A DNA stretch of 64,000 bases, taken from DATBJG01 sp963790545. Its GTDB lineage: Bacteria > Acidobacteriota > Vicinamibacteria > Vicinamibacterales > JAMQPK01. Shown piece after piece: positions 26,500 to 34,986 of this stretch (position 1 is the first letter of the stretch; every line of letters begins with the position of its first letter). The position numbers and the translations under genes were made by a program. A model generated the notes under the pieces. It searched no databases. It saw only the letters and a list, made by a program, of their open reading frames with translations, and was not told where the DNA came from. The stretch is taken from contig CAWBPA010000019.1 of NCBI GenBank assembly GCA_963790545.1, positions 224,637 to 288,636 of the forward strand, written 5' to 3'.

Positions 26500-26516
26500 C
26501 TTACGGTGGGCGTAAG
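26500..26516. promoter_or_regulatory. Candidate enhancer site for the NtrC-type regulator
   Basis: Inverted repeat CTTACG-GTGGG-CGTAAG centred about 115 bp upstream of the predicted sigma-54 start site. This is in the range where bacterial enhancer-binding proteins bind. It lies in the 3' flank of the regulator gene itself. Confidence 0.5.
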
Positions 26517-26560
26517 AGCAGCAGGCAGCAGGTAGCTGGCAGCGGTGCAGCCGTCTGCCG

Positions 26561-27923
26561 CTACTCGATGCGGTACTTTGCCAGGTAGTAGCTCAGCGCC
26601 CGCTGGCTGATACCCATGAGGTCGGCGGCGTCCTTCTTGACACCAGCTGTCGTCTCGAGCGCCTTTCGGATGGTCTCCCGTTCGACCCATTCGAGGTTCA
26701 GATGAAGCTTCAGGGACGGCAGCCCGATTCGCTGAGCGACGGCGCTGCCCAGCACCGAGATCGATTCCGGCGTGATCGCTCGATCGGTGGACAGCACCAC
26801 GGCGCGTTCGATGGTGTTTTCGAGTTCGCGGACGTTTCCGGGCCAGTCGTACGTCTGCAAGCCCGGAATCACGCCATCGTCGACGCGATCAATGCGTTTG
26901 CCGGTCCGTTGCTCGTGCTTGCGGATGAAGTACTCGGCAAGCACCGGAATATCTTCGGGCCGCTCGCGTAGCGGCGGAATTTCAATCGGAATGACGTTCA
27001 GACGGTAGTAGAGATCTTCCTGAAATTTTTCCTCGCTGACGAGCTGACGGATGTCACGGTTTGTGGCGGCTATGACCCGGACATCGACATGCACGCGTCC
27101 GTTCGGAGCCGAGTGGTTCGAATTCTCGCTCCTGAAGAACCCGCAACAGCTTGGATTGCAGTGCCGTGGGCATGGTCCCGATCTCGTCCAGAAAGATCGT
27201 GCCGCCATCGGCAAGCGCGAACTTGCCCCGCTTGTTTGCGGTCGCGCCCGTAAACGCCCCTTTCACGTGACCGAAGAGCTCAGACTCGAGCAGCGTGTCC
27301 GGAATGGCGGCGCAGTTGACCTTGATGAGCGGCATGTCGCGTTGCGCGCTGCGCGCGTGGATGGCTCGTGCCACCAGTTCCTTGCCGGTGCCGGTTTCCC
27401 CCGTGATGAGAACGGTGCTCTTGGTCTCGGACACCAGTTCGGCCTTTCGAATGACCTCCTCCATCATCCGGCTTCGTCCGACGATGCCGTAGTGGTTGAA
27501 TTCTTCTTCCCGCTCGCTCAGCAGATAGCGGTGTTGTGTTCGAAGCAGCTGGTGGTCCAGCGCGCGGCGCACGACCACGAGCAGTTCGTCGATTTCGAAG
27601 GGCTTCTGCAGGAAATCGAGCGCGCCCAGCTTCATGGCCTCGATGGCGCTTTCAATCGTCGCGTGCGCCGTCATCATGAGGAGTTGCGGACGATCGCTTT
27701 CGGGTGTCGTGGAGACGAGCTCGCGAATCAGCTCGAGCCCCGTCATCTCGGGCATCAGGTTGTCCACGACCAGCACGTCGACGCTGCGTTCACCGAGGAG
27801 GCGCTGAGCCTCGCGGGCGCCAGACGCCTCGAGCACTTCATGCCCCTCGGTCCGCAAGGCCTGGCCGAGCATCTTCCTGATTTTTTCTTCGTCGTCGACA
27901 AGGAGAATCGCGCCGCGAGGCAT
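26561..27923 (-). CDS. Sigma-54-dependent NtrC-family response regulator, one frameshift
   Basis: About 450 residues. An N-terminal receiver domain ([12 protein letters not shown]; phosphoacceptor Asp in [11 protein letters not shown]; Lys in LQKPFEID), then an AAA+ domain with Walker A GETGTGKE, the sigma-54 contact motif GAFTGA, Walker [11 protein letters not shown] and the sensor segment [16 protein letters not shown], and a C-terminal Fis-type helix-turn-helix ([16 protein letters not shown]). The frame shifts near 27105, between EFEPLGS and [14 protein letters not shown]. The kinase gene is 90 bp upstream and a sigma-54 promoter lies downstream on the same strand, so the likely target is the adjoining cupredoxin unit. 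Confidence 0.9.
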
Positions 27924-28013
27924 CGGGTGGTTGTCAGCGGTGCAAAGCCCAACGCAGAGTCGCAGAGACCGCTAAGGCACGCTGAGGAATCCAAAAAGGT
28001 GTTCACACAATGC

Positions 28014-29858
28014 TCAGGTCGTCGTCCCGCCGTCCGGCAACTCGACCCGCATGTTGGTCCCTTCGCCGGGCCTGGTCTCCACGACGATGGTCCCGCCGAG
28101 CCCCTCGACGATGTTCTTGGCTATCGCCAGTCCCAGACCGGTGCCGGTACGTTTGGTCGTGAAATAGGGATCAAAGATACGGGGCACATCCTTGGCGAGG
28201 ATGCCGCCTCCTCGGTCGGAGACGACAATCCGTACCTTCGAGTTTGCGCGTGAGGTACGGACTTCAACCTCTGGCAGCGGCACGACAGCATTCGTGTCGC
28301 CGTCCCCGCCATGATGATCTGTGACGGCATGCTGGGCGTTGACGAAAATATTGACCAGCGCGATGCGAAGGCGGTCGGCATCGGTGACGATGTGTCGCAG
28401 CGTCGGGTCGCCAATGACGCGCACTGCAGGCCCGCGCCCGCTTGCGCCGGTCGCGGCGGCACATTCCGAGCACAGCGCGTTCAAATCAACTGGCGCCAGA
28501 TCGAACTTGATGGGCCTGGCGAAATCGAGCACGTCGTTGACGACCCGGTTCAACCGGCGTACCTCTTCATCGATATCGGCGGTTGCGTCCTTCACATCCT
28601 CGGGTGTGGCTTCGTCACGGCGAATCGTTCGCAGTGCCGCTTTGATAATCATCAGTGGATTGCGGACTTCATGAGCGATGACCGTGGAGAGCCTGCCCAA
28701 TGACGAGAGTCGTTCTCGATGTGCGGCTTCGTGCTGGAACCGCGCAATCGAATCCGTGAGCGTGTTGAAGGTGCTCGCGAGCAGCGATGTGTCTTCATCC
28801 TGCCAATGACTCCGCCCTGGAAGATTGATCTTGCGGGTCAGGTCGCCCGTTGAAGCCATCTCCCGCATGGCTGCGGTGATCGTGGCCAGCGGACGCGTGA
28901 CGGTGCGCGCCACGCCATAGCTGAGGCCGATCGCAAGAATCACGGCCAGGAGCGCCGCGCCACCCAGTCCGGCAAATAGCTCGTTGAGCACCCGCAGACG
29001 CTCGGTCCGGGAACGGAGAATAATGGCTGCGGGGACGTGCGGGCCCGCCGAGGTCACCCCCGACGGTGGGCGCACGCCAATCTCCAGCGTTGCGGGCAGT
29101 GTCACCCCACCATCCTCGGACGGCGTGAGCAGCGGTTGTACGAGCGCGCTGTATTCGTTGCCATTCAGCCCGATCTGCGTAACACCTTCAGACCCCAGCA
29201 GTGAAGCCAGCGCTGAATGGTCTCCAGTCGGCACCGTCGCGGCACGGATTTCGCCACCGATGGCGAACGCGATTTCGCTGTCGGTGAGGCTCTTGAACTG
29301 TGTCGCCAGCTGATCGTCCATCAGGAAGCCGACGCTCAGCGTCCCGAGCATCTCCGGCGATCCCAGACCGATCGCAATTGGAACCGTCACGACCTGCAGT
29401 ACGCCGCGCGAGGTAGGCCAGAAGCTGTTGAACTTCTGTCCAGACAGGGCCGGTTTGATGCCAGGCCGATCCACGACGACAACACCCGGCTGGAGCTCTT
29501 CACCCAGCGCCGACAGCACGCGGCCGTTGCGGTCCGTGACGACGAACAGGTCCGCGCCAATGAGCGCCTGGTTCTCAGAGGCAATCGGTTCCACAGTTGG
29601 AGGGTCCCGTGTATCGACCGCGGCCTTCAGTCTCGGCAGATCGGCAATGAGCTGCGCCTCCACCGTGAACGTGTCAACGAGCGTGGTTCGATGCTGCTCG
29701 ACCAGCTTGCCCGCCTCGACCAGACCCCTGGCGAGCTCAGCCTCGGCCTCGCCAATGACCCGTCCCGTGACGAAGTACATGGCAAACCCGATGGCGAGCA
29801 TGGCCAGCGTCGCGGTGGCGAGGAAGATACGATTTGAAAGCGACGACAGGAGAGCCAT
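28014..29858 (-). CDS. Membrane sensor histidine kinase, partner of the NtrC-type regulator
   Basis: 614 residues. TM helix 1 (residues ~10-31), a periplasmic sensor region of ~260 residues of double-cache/CHASE-like character, TM helix 2 (AALLAVILAIGLSYGVA), HAMP, HisKA with the phosphorylated His in VIAHEVRNPL, and HATPase with N box NIFVNAQHAV, G1 DRGGG and G2 GTGLGLAIAKNIVEGLGG. It starts 3 bp after the stop of the cupredoxin/CarboxypepD-like gene and precedes the response regulator. Because its operon partners are a barrel and a copper-type protein, the periplasmic domain may sense copper or redox state. The ligand is unknown. Confidence 0.9.
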   Translation of the reverse strand: MALLSSLSNRIFLATATLAMLAIGFAMYFVTGRVIGEAEAELARGLVEAGKLVEQHRTTLVDTFTVEAQLIADLPRLKAAVDTRDPPTVEPIASENQALIGADLFVVTDRNGRVLSALGEELQPGVVVVDRPGIKPALSGQKFNSFWPTSRGVLQVVTVPIAIGLGSPEMLGTLSVGFLMDDQLATQFKSLTDSEIAFAIGGEIRAATVPTGDHSALASLLGSEGVTQIGLNGNEYSALVQPLLTPSEDGGVTLPATLEIGVRPPSGVTSAGPHVPAAIILRSRTERLRVLNELFAGLGGAALLAVILAIGLSYGVARTVTRPLATITAAMREMASTGDLTRKINLPGRSHWQDEDTSLLASTFNTLTDSIARFQHEAAHRERLSSLGRLSTVIAHEVRNPLMIIKAALRTIRRDEATPEDVKDATADIDEEVRRLNRVVNDVLDFARPIKFDLAPVDLNALCSECAAATGASGRGPAVRVIGDPTLRHIVTDADRLRIALVNIFVNAQHAVTDHHGGDGDTNAVVPLPEVEVRTSRANSKVRIVVSDRGGGILAKDVPRIFDPYFTTKRTGTGLGLAIAKNIVEGLGGTIVVETRPGEGTNMRVELPDGGTTT

Positions 29859-29861
29859 GAA

Positions 29862-30606
29862 TCAGCGCAACACGAAATCCACTTCGACCGTGCCACCGTG
29901 TTCGGGAACAACCACGGTCCGCGAGTCGCGGACTTCACCATCGTTCCAGGCGTTCACCGTGTACTTGCCCGCAGGGACGGCAGGAATGTTGTACCGACCT
30001 TCGGCGTTCGTCGTATCGAAGAACTGATGATTGAACACCAGGATGAACGCGCTCATATGAGAATGGATGTCGCAGAAGACCCGCACGATACCAGGCTGAT
30101 CGAATCGGTACCGGCTTGGACTTTCCCGCCGCGTAGCGGCCCAGGTCGAACCGCCTGACCTTCGAGAGCGAGAAGACGTTGTGGTACGTCTGGTCCTCGT
30201 TCGGGAAATCGACCGTCGTTCCTCCGCGGACCGCCAGGACGTACGGCAAAAACGTCTCGTTGCGCTGCGTCATGCGGGCACGCCCCGTGGGCCGCTGCTC
30301 GAACGCCCCGGCCGGAGCGTTCTCGAGGTAAATGACCGACTCCATCCGGTCGGCCCGATCCCGTCGCGGCGGCATTCCCAGGTCCGAGACCGAAGGACGC
30401 CGCTCGGTCGTCGCTAACGATCTTCGAATCTCGATACTCCCGCGAATGTTGCCTGTCGGGTCTGCGCGCACGCCCTGTTGAGCTGACGCTCGCACGCTCA
30501 TCCCGACATCCGGCGCGTCGTAGCGCAGGCCTTCAGGCCTGCCCGTGAGGACCACTGAGAGCGCGACGACAGCCAGTGGGAAACTGGGAGATCCCAACAT
30601 CCTCAA
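29862..30606 (-). CDS. Cupredoxin-like protein with carboxypeptidase-regulatory-like C-terminus, one frameshift
   Basis: About 247 residues. An export signal, a region of unknown fold, then a cupredoxin core (TTVDFPNEDQTYHNVFSLSK) whose ligands are the His of TYHN and the Cys, His and Met of VFCDIHSHMSAF. A carboxypeptidase-regulatory-like end follows (NAEGRYNIPAVPAGKYTVNA). The frame switches near 30100 (FDQPGIVRVFCD restored). The type resembles plastocyanin-like proteins annotated near methylamine-utilisation or Cu genes. A REP-like palindrome lies inside the coding region at 30519-30543 and is translated as TGRPEGLRYD near the signal-peptide end. It overlaps the barrel gene by 4 bp and abuts the kinase gene. 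Confidence 0.82.
30519..30543. repeat. REP-like palindrome inside a coding region
   Basis: CGTAGCGC followed by an AGGCCTTCAGGCCT stem-loop and GCC. It is identical in layout to intergenic copies but lies in frame near residues 21-29 of the cupredoxin gene, adding a short linker after the hydrophobic export segment. Confidence 0.75.
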
Positions 30607-31899
30607 AACCAGAACTGGAGCTGACCCGCCCAGACGCTCAGCTCGGAGAATAGTCCAGTGTCACGCCAGTTGTGTTGGTACGTGATTTTGGCAATGAGAT
30701 TTCGCCTCAGGTAGTAACCAGCGCCACCCTCCACACGGGTCACGGGAGCGTCCCACGTTTCGAGCGCCTGGGATCCTTGAATCCGGCTGAACCCCAGGTA
30801 GTCGTACCGACCACCCACAAACACGCCAGGAAGCACGGCATATCGACCTTCGATCAGGACGGTTTGAGCCCCGACGGGATCGCTGATGAACGGAGCGCTG
30901 ATGGCAGGGAGCGCCCAGTTGTTGAACACAGCCTCGCCGCGGATGAGCCAATAGTCGCGCGAATATTCCAGGTCCACTCCAAATGCCCGCTGGTGGTAGT
31001 CGCGCTGTTCGACAGTTGAGGGAAGGCTGTCGGTCACCTCGTCAGCGAGATACGGCCCTCGTGCGCCCGAGACGCCAATCGTGAGGCCGACCACCGGCTT
31101 CCACGCGACGCGCGCGGCAATTTGTTTGCCGCTATTGTCATCTTTGACCCTCGGACTCGACAGCGTCCCCGTCGTCACGGAGGCGCTCACCTCCAGCCGC
31201 TTCGACCCGGCGCGAACTTCAATGCCTGTATCCCACTCAAAGGCACTCACGAGCGGCAGACCCGTGGAAATGGCCTCGCTTCCAACGGGGAAGCTTGGAC
31301 GCCAGCCTCGACCTCGCATGCGAAGGAGATCGTCGGCCGTGGCAGGAACGGCGTCTGGACGCAGCGATGTCAAGTATTGGTAGGCGAGTGGATAGCCGAT
31401 GACCGGGTTGTCAGTTCCGGCATAGTTCCGTCGTGCGAACGCTCCAAATGTCGGGGGAATCCGTCCGATTTGAATGTCGAACTCCCGCTCGGTCCAGGGG
31501 CGCACCCTCGCATAGAGTGCGTACGGACCGAAGTCGTCCCAGTTGTCGGTCCGAAACTCTCCCAGCACGGACACCCGTGATCCAAGACGAACGTCCGCCG
31601 TGAACCCAATCCGGAATAGTCGGAGCGCATTGTGTTCGTAGTCGGTGTAGTTGAACCAACCTGGCTCATCGGGATTGGTCGAAGTATGAGGCCGACACCT
31701 CAGCGCCAATGGTGATGCGGCGACCCGCAAACGTGATCGGCTCCGACGGCAGAATTTGCGCGGTGGCGTGCTGGGGGGCCAGCACAACCAACAATTGAAG
31801 GATGAGCGCGAGGCTCGACGGCCCGCAAAGAGGGAAGAACGGCGCTGATCTGCGCGATCCGCGTTCCCTCGAACCGCGCGATCCGCAACCCGTCTCCAT
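30603..31899 (-). CDS. Predicted outer-membrane barrel/porin-like protein, one frameshift
   Basis: About 430 residues after joining two frames near 31680. The upstream frame supplies the signal peptide (SLALILQLLVVLAPQHATAQ) and ITIGAEVSASYFDQ. The downstream frame continues NPDEPGWFNYTDYEHNALRL and ends in a barrel signature WAGQLQFWF with terminal Phe. The middle is typical of phosphate-selective-porin-like or other unspecialised barrels (IGRIPPTFGAFARRNYAGTD). No named family is certain. It is the first gene of the unit encoding the cupredoxin, sensor kinase and NtrC-type regulator, so it may admit or bind the signal or substrate of that system. Confidence 0.75.
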
Positions 31900-31910
31900 G
31901 AATGTCCGAT

Positions 31911-31916
31911 TATAAT
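31911..31916 (+). promoter_or_regulatory. TATAAT box giving a probable leaderless transcript
   Basis: Perfect TATAAT ending 6 bp before the ATG of the DUF2203 gene, so transcription would start at or within a base or two of the start codon. No ribosome site fits between them. The -35 region is not conserved. Confidence 0.45.
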
Positions 31917-31922
31917 CCTGTC

Positions 31923-32294
31923 ATGAGTCAGCCCCCTTCCGACCGCCGGATCTTCTCCCTTACGGACGCGCGCCACCTGTTACCGACGGTGAAAGCACTC
32001 ACAGCGGACGCCGTACAGGATGCTGAACAGCTGTCGGCCGAGCTCGAAGCCCTTGGTGCCGATTCGGAGAACCAGCCGCCCGACGAAGATCGTGAACGGC
32101 TCAACGCCGAGCTGAATCAGGTCGTGGCCCGTTGGGCGGGACGTATACAAGAGCTCGGACTCGAGGCCAAAGGTCTCTGGTTAGTCGATTTCGACAACGG
32201 TCACGGCTATTACTGCTGGAAACATCCGGAAGAGACCCTCCTGCACTTCCACGGTTACGACGAAGGTTTTGCCGGGCGGATGAAAATCGTGTAG
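31923..32294 (+). CDS. DUF2203 family protein
   Basis: 123 residues. It opens with RIFSLTDARHLLPTVKAL, has a helical middle, and ends with the family block LWLVDFDNGHGYYCWKHPEE followed by FHGYDEGFAGRM. The conserved CW and His positions are retained. Function is unknown. It is transcribed divergently from the redox-locus barrel gene with only 23 bp between the start codons, and probably without a leader. An upstream in-frame ATG at 31902 overlaps the promoter and is less likely. Confidence 0.85.
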   Translation: MSQPPSDRRIFSLTDARHLLPTVKALTADAVQDAEQLSAELEALGADSENQPPDEDRERLNAELNQVVARWAGRIQELGLEAKGLWLVDFDNGHGYYCWKHPEETLLHFHGYDEGFAGRMKIV

Positions 32295-32296
32295 GT

Positions 32297-32362
32297 CAAA
32301 GGTCAAAAGAACTTTGACCGTCACCTTTGACCTTTGACCTTTGACTTTTGACCTTTGACCTC
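32297..32362. terminator. Tandem TTTGACC repeats forming an inverted structure
   Basis: GGTCAAAGGTCAAAAG pairs with CTTTGACCGTCACCTTTGAC and further TTTGACC copies. The unit is a heptamer repeated about seven times on both strands. It probably works as a terminator after the DUF2203 gene, though it also reads as a short tandem repeat. Confidence 0.55.
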
Positions 32363-32393
32363 GTACATTTGATCTAGCGGAACGGTATTCCGG

Positions 32394-33020
32394 ATGTTGG
32401 AATCACGGCCTTCTTCAACGTCAATCGACAAGGCCCTCGAAATCTGCGAAACCCTCAGTCGAGGGCCGCGTGGGATGAGCCTGGCCGAAGTGGCGCGTGC
32501 GGTCAAGCAGCCGGCGCCGACGGTCCACAGACTCCTGGGTGTGCTTCGGCGACGCGGGTACGTTCGCCAGGACGAGGAGAGCCTCCGCTACAGTTTGTCG
32601 CTGAAAATGCTCGACCTGAGCTTTGTCGCCCTGGGCCGCTCCGAGCTGCGGCTGCACGCGTACCCGGTGCTGCGGGAGTACGTACTCAGGACCAGCGAAC
32701 GATGCTTCATCGCGATTCCATCGGCCGGCGAAGTGACATACATCTGGAGTGCCGGGACCGACGAAGTGACCATGCGAACCGTGTATGGGAAGAGGATTGG
32801 CCCGCCGTCGACGGAAGGCGATGGACTGCAGCGCCTGCTCTCGATGAGTGCACCGGTCTACGACTACAGCGCCCGTGAAGTGGCGCGCGTCGGAATTTTT
32901 CGCCATCACGGGACCCACGATCCGGCGCTGGCTGACGAACACGCGCGTTCGGGCCGCGAGCTCGCGCGGCTCATTTCGATGCGTCTCGGACATTTGACGC
33001 CCCTTGGCGTCTCAGCGTGA
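32394..33020 (+). CDS. IclR-family transcriptional regulator, short form
   Basis: 208 residues. An N-terminal winged helix (SLAEVARAVKQPAPTVHRLL; RRGYVRQDEESLRYSL) is followed by part of the IclR effector-binding domain (LSLKMLDLSF; AYPVLREYVLRTSERCFIAI). Typical IclR proteins reach ~250 residues and end in a longer ligand domain. This one stops early, right where a repeat array begins, so the C-terminus may have been replaced or trimmed. Target genes are unknown; the ferredoxin and nuoBI genes lie downstream. Confidence 0.8.
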   Translation: MLESRPSSTSIDKALEICETLSRGPRGMSLAEVARAVKQPAPTVHRLLGVLRRRGYVRQDEESLRYSLSLKMLDLSFVALGRSELRLHAYPVLREYVLRTSERCFIAIPSAGEVTYIWSAGTDEVTMRTVYGKRIGPPSTEGDGLQRLLSMSAPVYDYSAREVARVGIFRHHGTHDPALADEHARSGRELARLISMRLGHLTPLGVSA

Positions 33021-33043
33021 GCGGCACGATGTGAGCAAGCAAG

Positions 33044-33491
33044 ATCCGGAGCGTAAGCGACCTTTCGACAGGCTCCTGAGCGCAGTCGAAGGACGACGGC
33101 AGCGCATGGGGTGCGGCGCACGCAAGGTTCACGAGGCAGCCGGGAGTGGGTGGCAAGATCCGGAGCGTAAGCGACCCTTCGACAGGCTCAGGGTCGTCCT
33201 GAGCGCAGTCGAAGGACGACGGCAGCGCATGGGTGCGGCGCACGCAATGTTCACGAAGCAGCCGGGAGTGGATGGCAAGATCCGGAGCGTAAGCGACGGC
33301 AGCGCATGGGTGCGGCGCACGCAATGTTCACGAAGCAGCCGGGAGTGGGTGGCAAGATCCGGAGCGTAAGCGACGGCAGCGGCTGGCGTGCGGCGCACGC
33401 AATGTTCACTAAGCAGCCGGGAGTGGATGGCAAGATCCGGAGCGTAAGCGACGGCAGCGCATGGGGGTGGGGCCCCATGCGAACCAATAAA
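33044..33491 (+). repeat. Five-copy tandem array of the GATCCGGAGCG element
   Basis: GATCCGGAGCGTAAGCGA begins at 33044, 33157, 33279, 33356 and 33434. Spacings are 113, 122, 77 and 78 bp. The short unit contains CGGCAGCGCATGGG, GCGGCGCACGCAATGTTCAC and AAGCAGCCGGGAGTGG. The first two units carry an inserted hairpin CTTCGACAGGCTCAGG..CCTGAGCGCAGTCGAAG, shortened in the first. The last unit ends with the full palindrome CATGGGGGTGGGGCCCCATG and AACCAATAA directly before the ferredoxin ATG. The array is open in several frames but no protein is supported. Confidence 0.85.
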
Positions 33492-33754
33492 TGACTTACA
33501 TCATTTGCGAACCATGCGTCGGGACGAAAGATACGGCATGTGTGGATGTGTGTCCCGTGGACTGCATTCATCCCCGGAAGGATGAATCCGAGTTCGAATC
33601 TGCTGACATGCTGTACATTCATCCGGACGAATGCATCGATTGCGGGGCCTGCGTACCCGCGTGTCCCGTCGAGGCCATCTTTTCCCTCGACGAGACGCCC
33701 CGGAATTGGGAAGCGTACATCGGGAAGAATGCCGAGTACTACCGGAGGGACTAG
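33491..33754 (+). CDS. Two-cluster ferredoxin
   Basis: 87 residues with two cysteine clusters: CEPCVGTKDTACVDVCPVDC near the N-terminus and CIDCGACVPACPVE in the middle. The spacing is that of bacterial 2[4Fe-4S] or 7Fe ferredoxins; the extra residues between the second and third Cys favour the 7Fe (FdxA-like) form. The ATG is the end of the repeat element (AATAAATG), and no Shine-Dalgarno sequence is visible. It precedes nuoB-nuoI and may exchange electrons with that module or serve general redox needs. Confidence 0.88.
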   Translation: MTYIICEPCVGTKDTACVDVCPVDCIHPRKDESEFESADMLYIHPDECIDCGACVPACPVEAIFSLDETPRNWEAYIGKNAEYYRRD

Positions 33755-33770
33755 GGGTTGGGGATTCGGG

Positions 33771-33837
33771 AAAAAGGGGTCGGGAGTCTTTTTGGCTTCC
33801 GATAAAGCCGTGACAAAAAGACTCCCGACCCCTTTTT
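33771..33837. terminator. 23-bp perfect inverted repeat, bidirectional terminator-like
   Basis: Arms 33771-33793 and 33815-33837 are exactly complementary (core AGGGGTCGGGAGTCTTTTT and its complement), separated by a 21-base loop containing GGCTT..AAGCC. A-runs and T-runs bracket both arms, giving a U tract in either direction. It separates the ferredoxin gene from nuoB. A similar GGGGTC..GACCCC element lies at 48728-48796. Confidence 0.7.
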
Positions 33838-33870
33838 CCTATTGAAGGCTGAAGGCTGAGGATAAACACC

Positions 33871-34398
33871 ATGGGCCTCTTAGAGCATAAATTCGAAGAT
33901 AACTTCATCACGACGAACCTTGACAACATCCTGAACTGGGCGCGTCAGTCGTCGCTCTGGCCGATGGGATTCGGGTTGGCCTGTTGTGCCATCGAGATGA
34001 TGGCGGCTTCAGCGTCGCGCTTCGACATTTCGCGGTTTGGCGCGGAGGTTTTTCGTGCATCGCCCCGTCAGGCGGATCTGTTAATTGTCGCGGGCACGGT
34101 CACGAAAAAGATGGCGCCGGTGCTGCGCCGCCTCTACGACCAGATGCCAGAGCCCAAGTGGGTCATCTCGATGGGCAGCTGTTCGAATGCCGGAGGGCCC
34201 TTTCCGACCTACAGCGTCCTGCAGGGTGTGGACAAGATTGTCCCGGTTGACGTGTATGTGTCGGGATGCCCCCCTCGTCCAGAGGCGCTTTTGTACGGAT
34301 TGATGCGGCTTCAGGACAAAATTCGCAAGGAAAACACGGTCTTTCGGAAGGAACGCGTCATTCGATCCGGTGAGTCTGAACCGACACTGGTGGGGTAA
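33871..34398 (+). CDS. nuoB: NADH-quinone oxidoreductase subunit B
   Basis: 175 residues. Carries the N2 4Fe-4S cluster of complex I: adjacent cysteines in [13 protein letters not shown], Cys in [17 protein letters not shown] and Cys in [12 protein letters not shown]. It is intact and starts [18 protein letters not shown]. nuoI follows with no gap (stop TAA, then ATG). No other nuo gene is present in the window, although in most bacteria nuoB sits between nuoA and nuoC. Confidence 0.95.
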   Translation: MGLLEHKFEDNFITTNLDNILNWARQSSLWPMGFGLACCAIEMMAASASRFDISRFGAEVFRASPRQADLLIVAGTVTKKMAPVLRRLYDQMPEPKWVISMGSCSNAGGPFPTYSVLQGVDKIVPVDVYVSGCPPRPEALLYGLMRLQDKIRKENTVFRKERVIRSGESEPTLVG

Positions 34399-34863
34399 AT
34401 GCTGACGAAGCTGCTACGGCGGATTTTTCTGCTCGATATTCTCAAAGGGCTCTGGGTCACGCTCAAGTACACGCCCCAGCCGGCCTTTACCTTCCAATAT
34501 CCGGCAGAACGTCGACCCGTGGCTCCACGGTTTCGCGGGGTACTGAGATTGCAGGTGGAGCCGGAAACAGGGGCTCAGACCTGTATCGTGTGCGATCAGT
34601 GCGCCAAGGCGTGTCCCGACGACTTGATTGCCTTGGGCGGCCATCGCGAGGCAGGGCAGAAAATCAAGATCCTGGACTACTTCGACTTCAATTTGTCGCG
34701 CTGCAGCTTCTGCGGGCTCTGTGCGGAGGTGTGTCCCACCAAGCCGGTGAAGGCCCTCATCATGAGCGAAGATTACGAACTTGGTACCTACAGCCGGGAA
34801 ACCCAGATTTTGCGGGTGGATGAGATGTACGATGGGGTCCCGATTGAGCAGTACACGCGCTAA
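34399..34863 (+). CDS. nuoI: NADH-quinone oxidoreductase subunit I
   Basis: 154 residues. Two 4Fe-4S motifs: CIVCDQCAKACPDD and CSFCGLCAEVCPTKPV. It has the N-terminal membrane-associated segment (FLLDILKGLWVTLKYTPQPA) and the FRGVLRLQ region typical of NuoI. It starts directly at the nuoB stop, so the two are co-translated. Together they supply clusters N6a, N6b and N2, the connecting module of complex I. The remaining subunits must be elsewhere in the genome. Confidence 0.95.
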   Translation: MLTKLLRRIFLLDILKGLWVTLKYTPQPAFTFQYPAERRPVAPRFRGVLRLQVEPETGAQTCIVCDQCAKACPDDLIALGGHREAGQKIKILDYFDFNLSRCSFCGLCAEVCPTKPVKALIMSEDYELGTYSRETQILRVDEMYDGVPIEQYTR

Positions 34864-34986
34864 GGCGACTCTCAAGCTCGACAGTAACGAGGAACTTCTC
34901 TTGCCTCGTTCCGGCGGCACCCTTTAGAATCGAAGCGCTTCTTCCCAACAGGTCGATCGTCAGCTCGCGGTTTCCGGAGGATTCCT

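Noticed and set aside
27051..28253. 400-codon plus-strand open frame
   Set aside because: Antisense to the NtrC-type regulator and the kinase 3' end, both with full domain evidence.
33044..33491. Possible CRISPR array
   Set aside because: Unit spacing varies (77-122 bp), the 'spacers' are themselves repeated, and no cas gene is near; it is a tandem repeat.
33004..33494. Repetitive peptide genes inside the tandem array
   Set aside because: Open on both strands in several frames because of repeat symmetry; no ribosome site and no known family.
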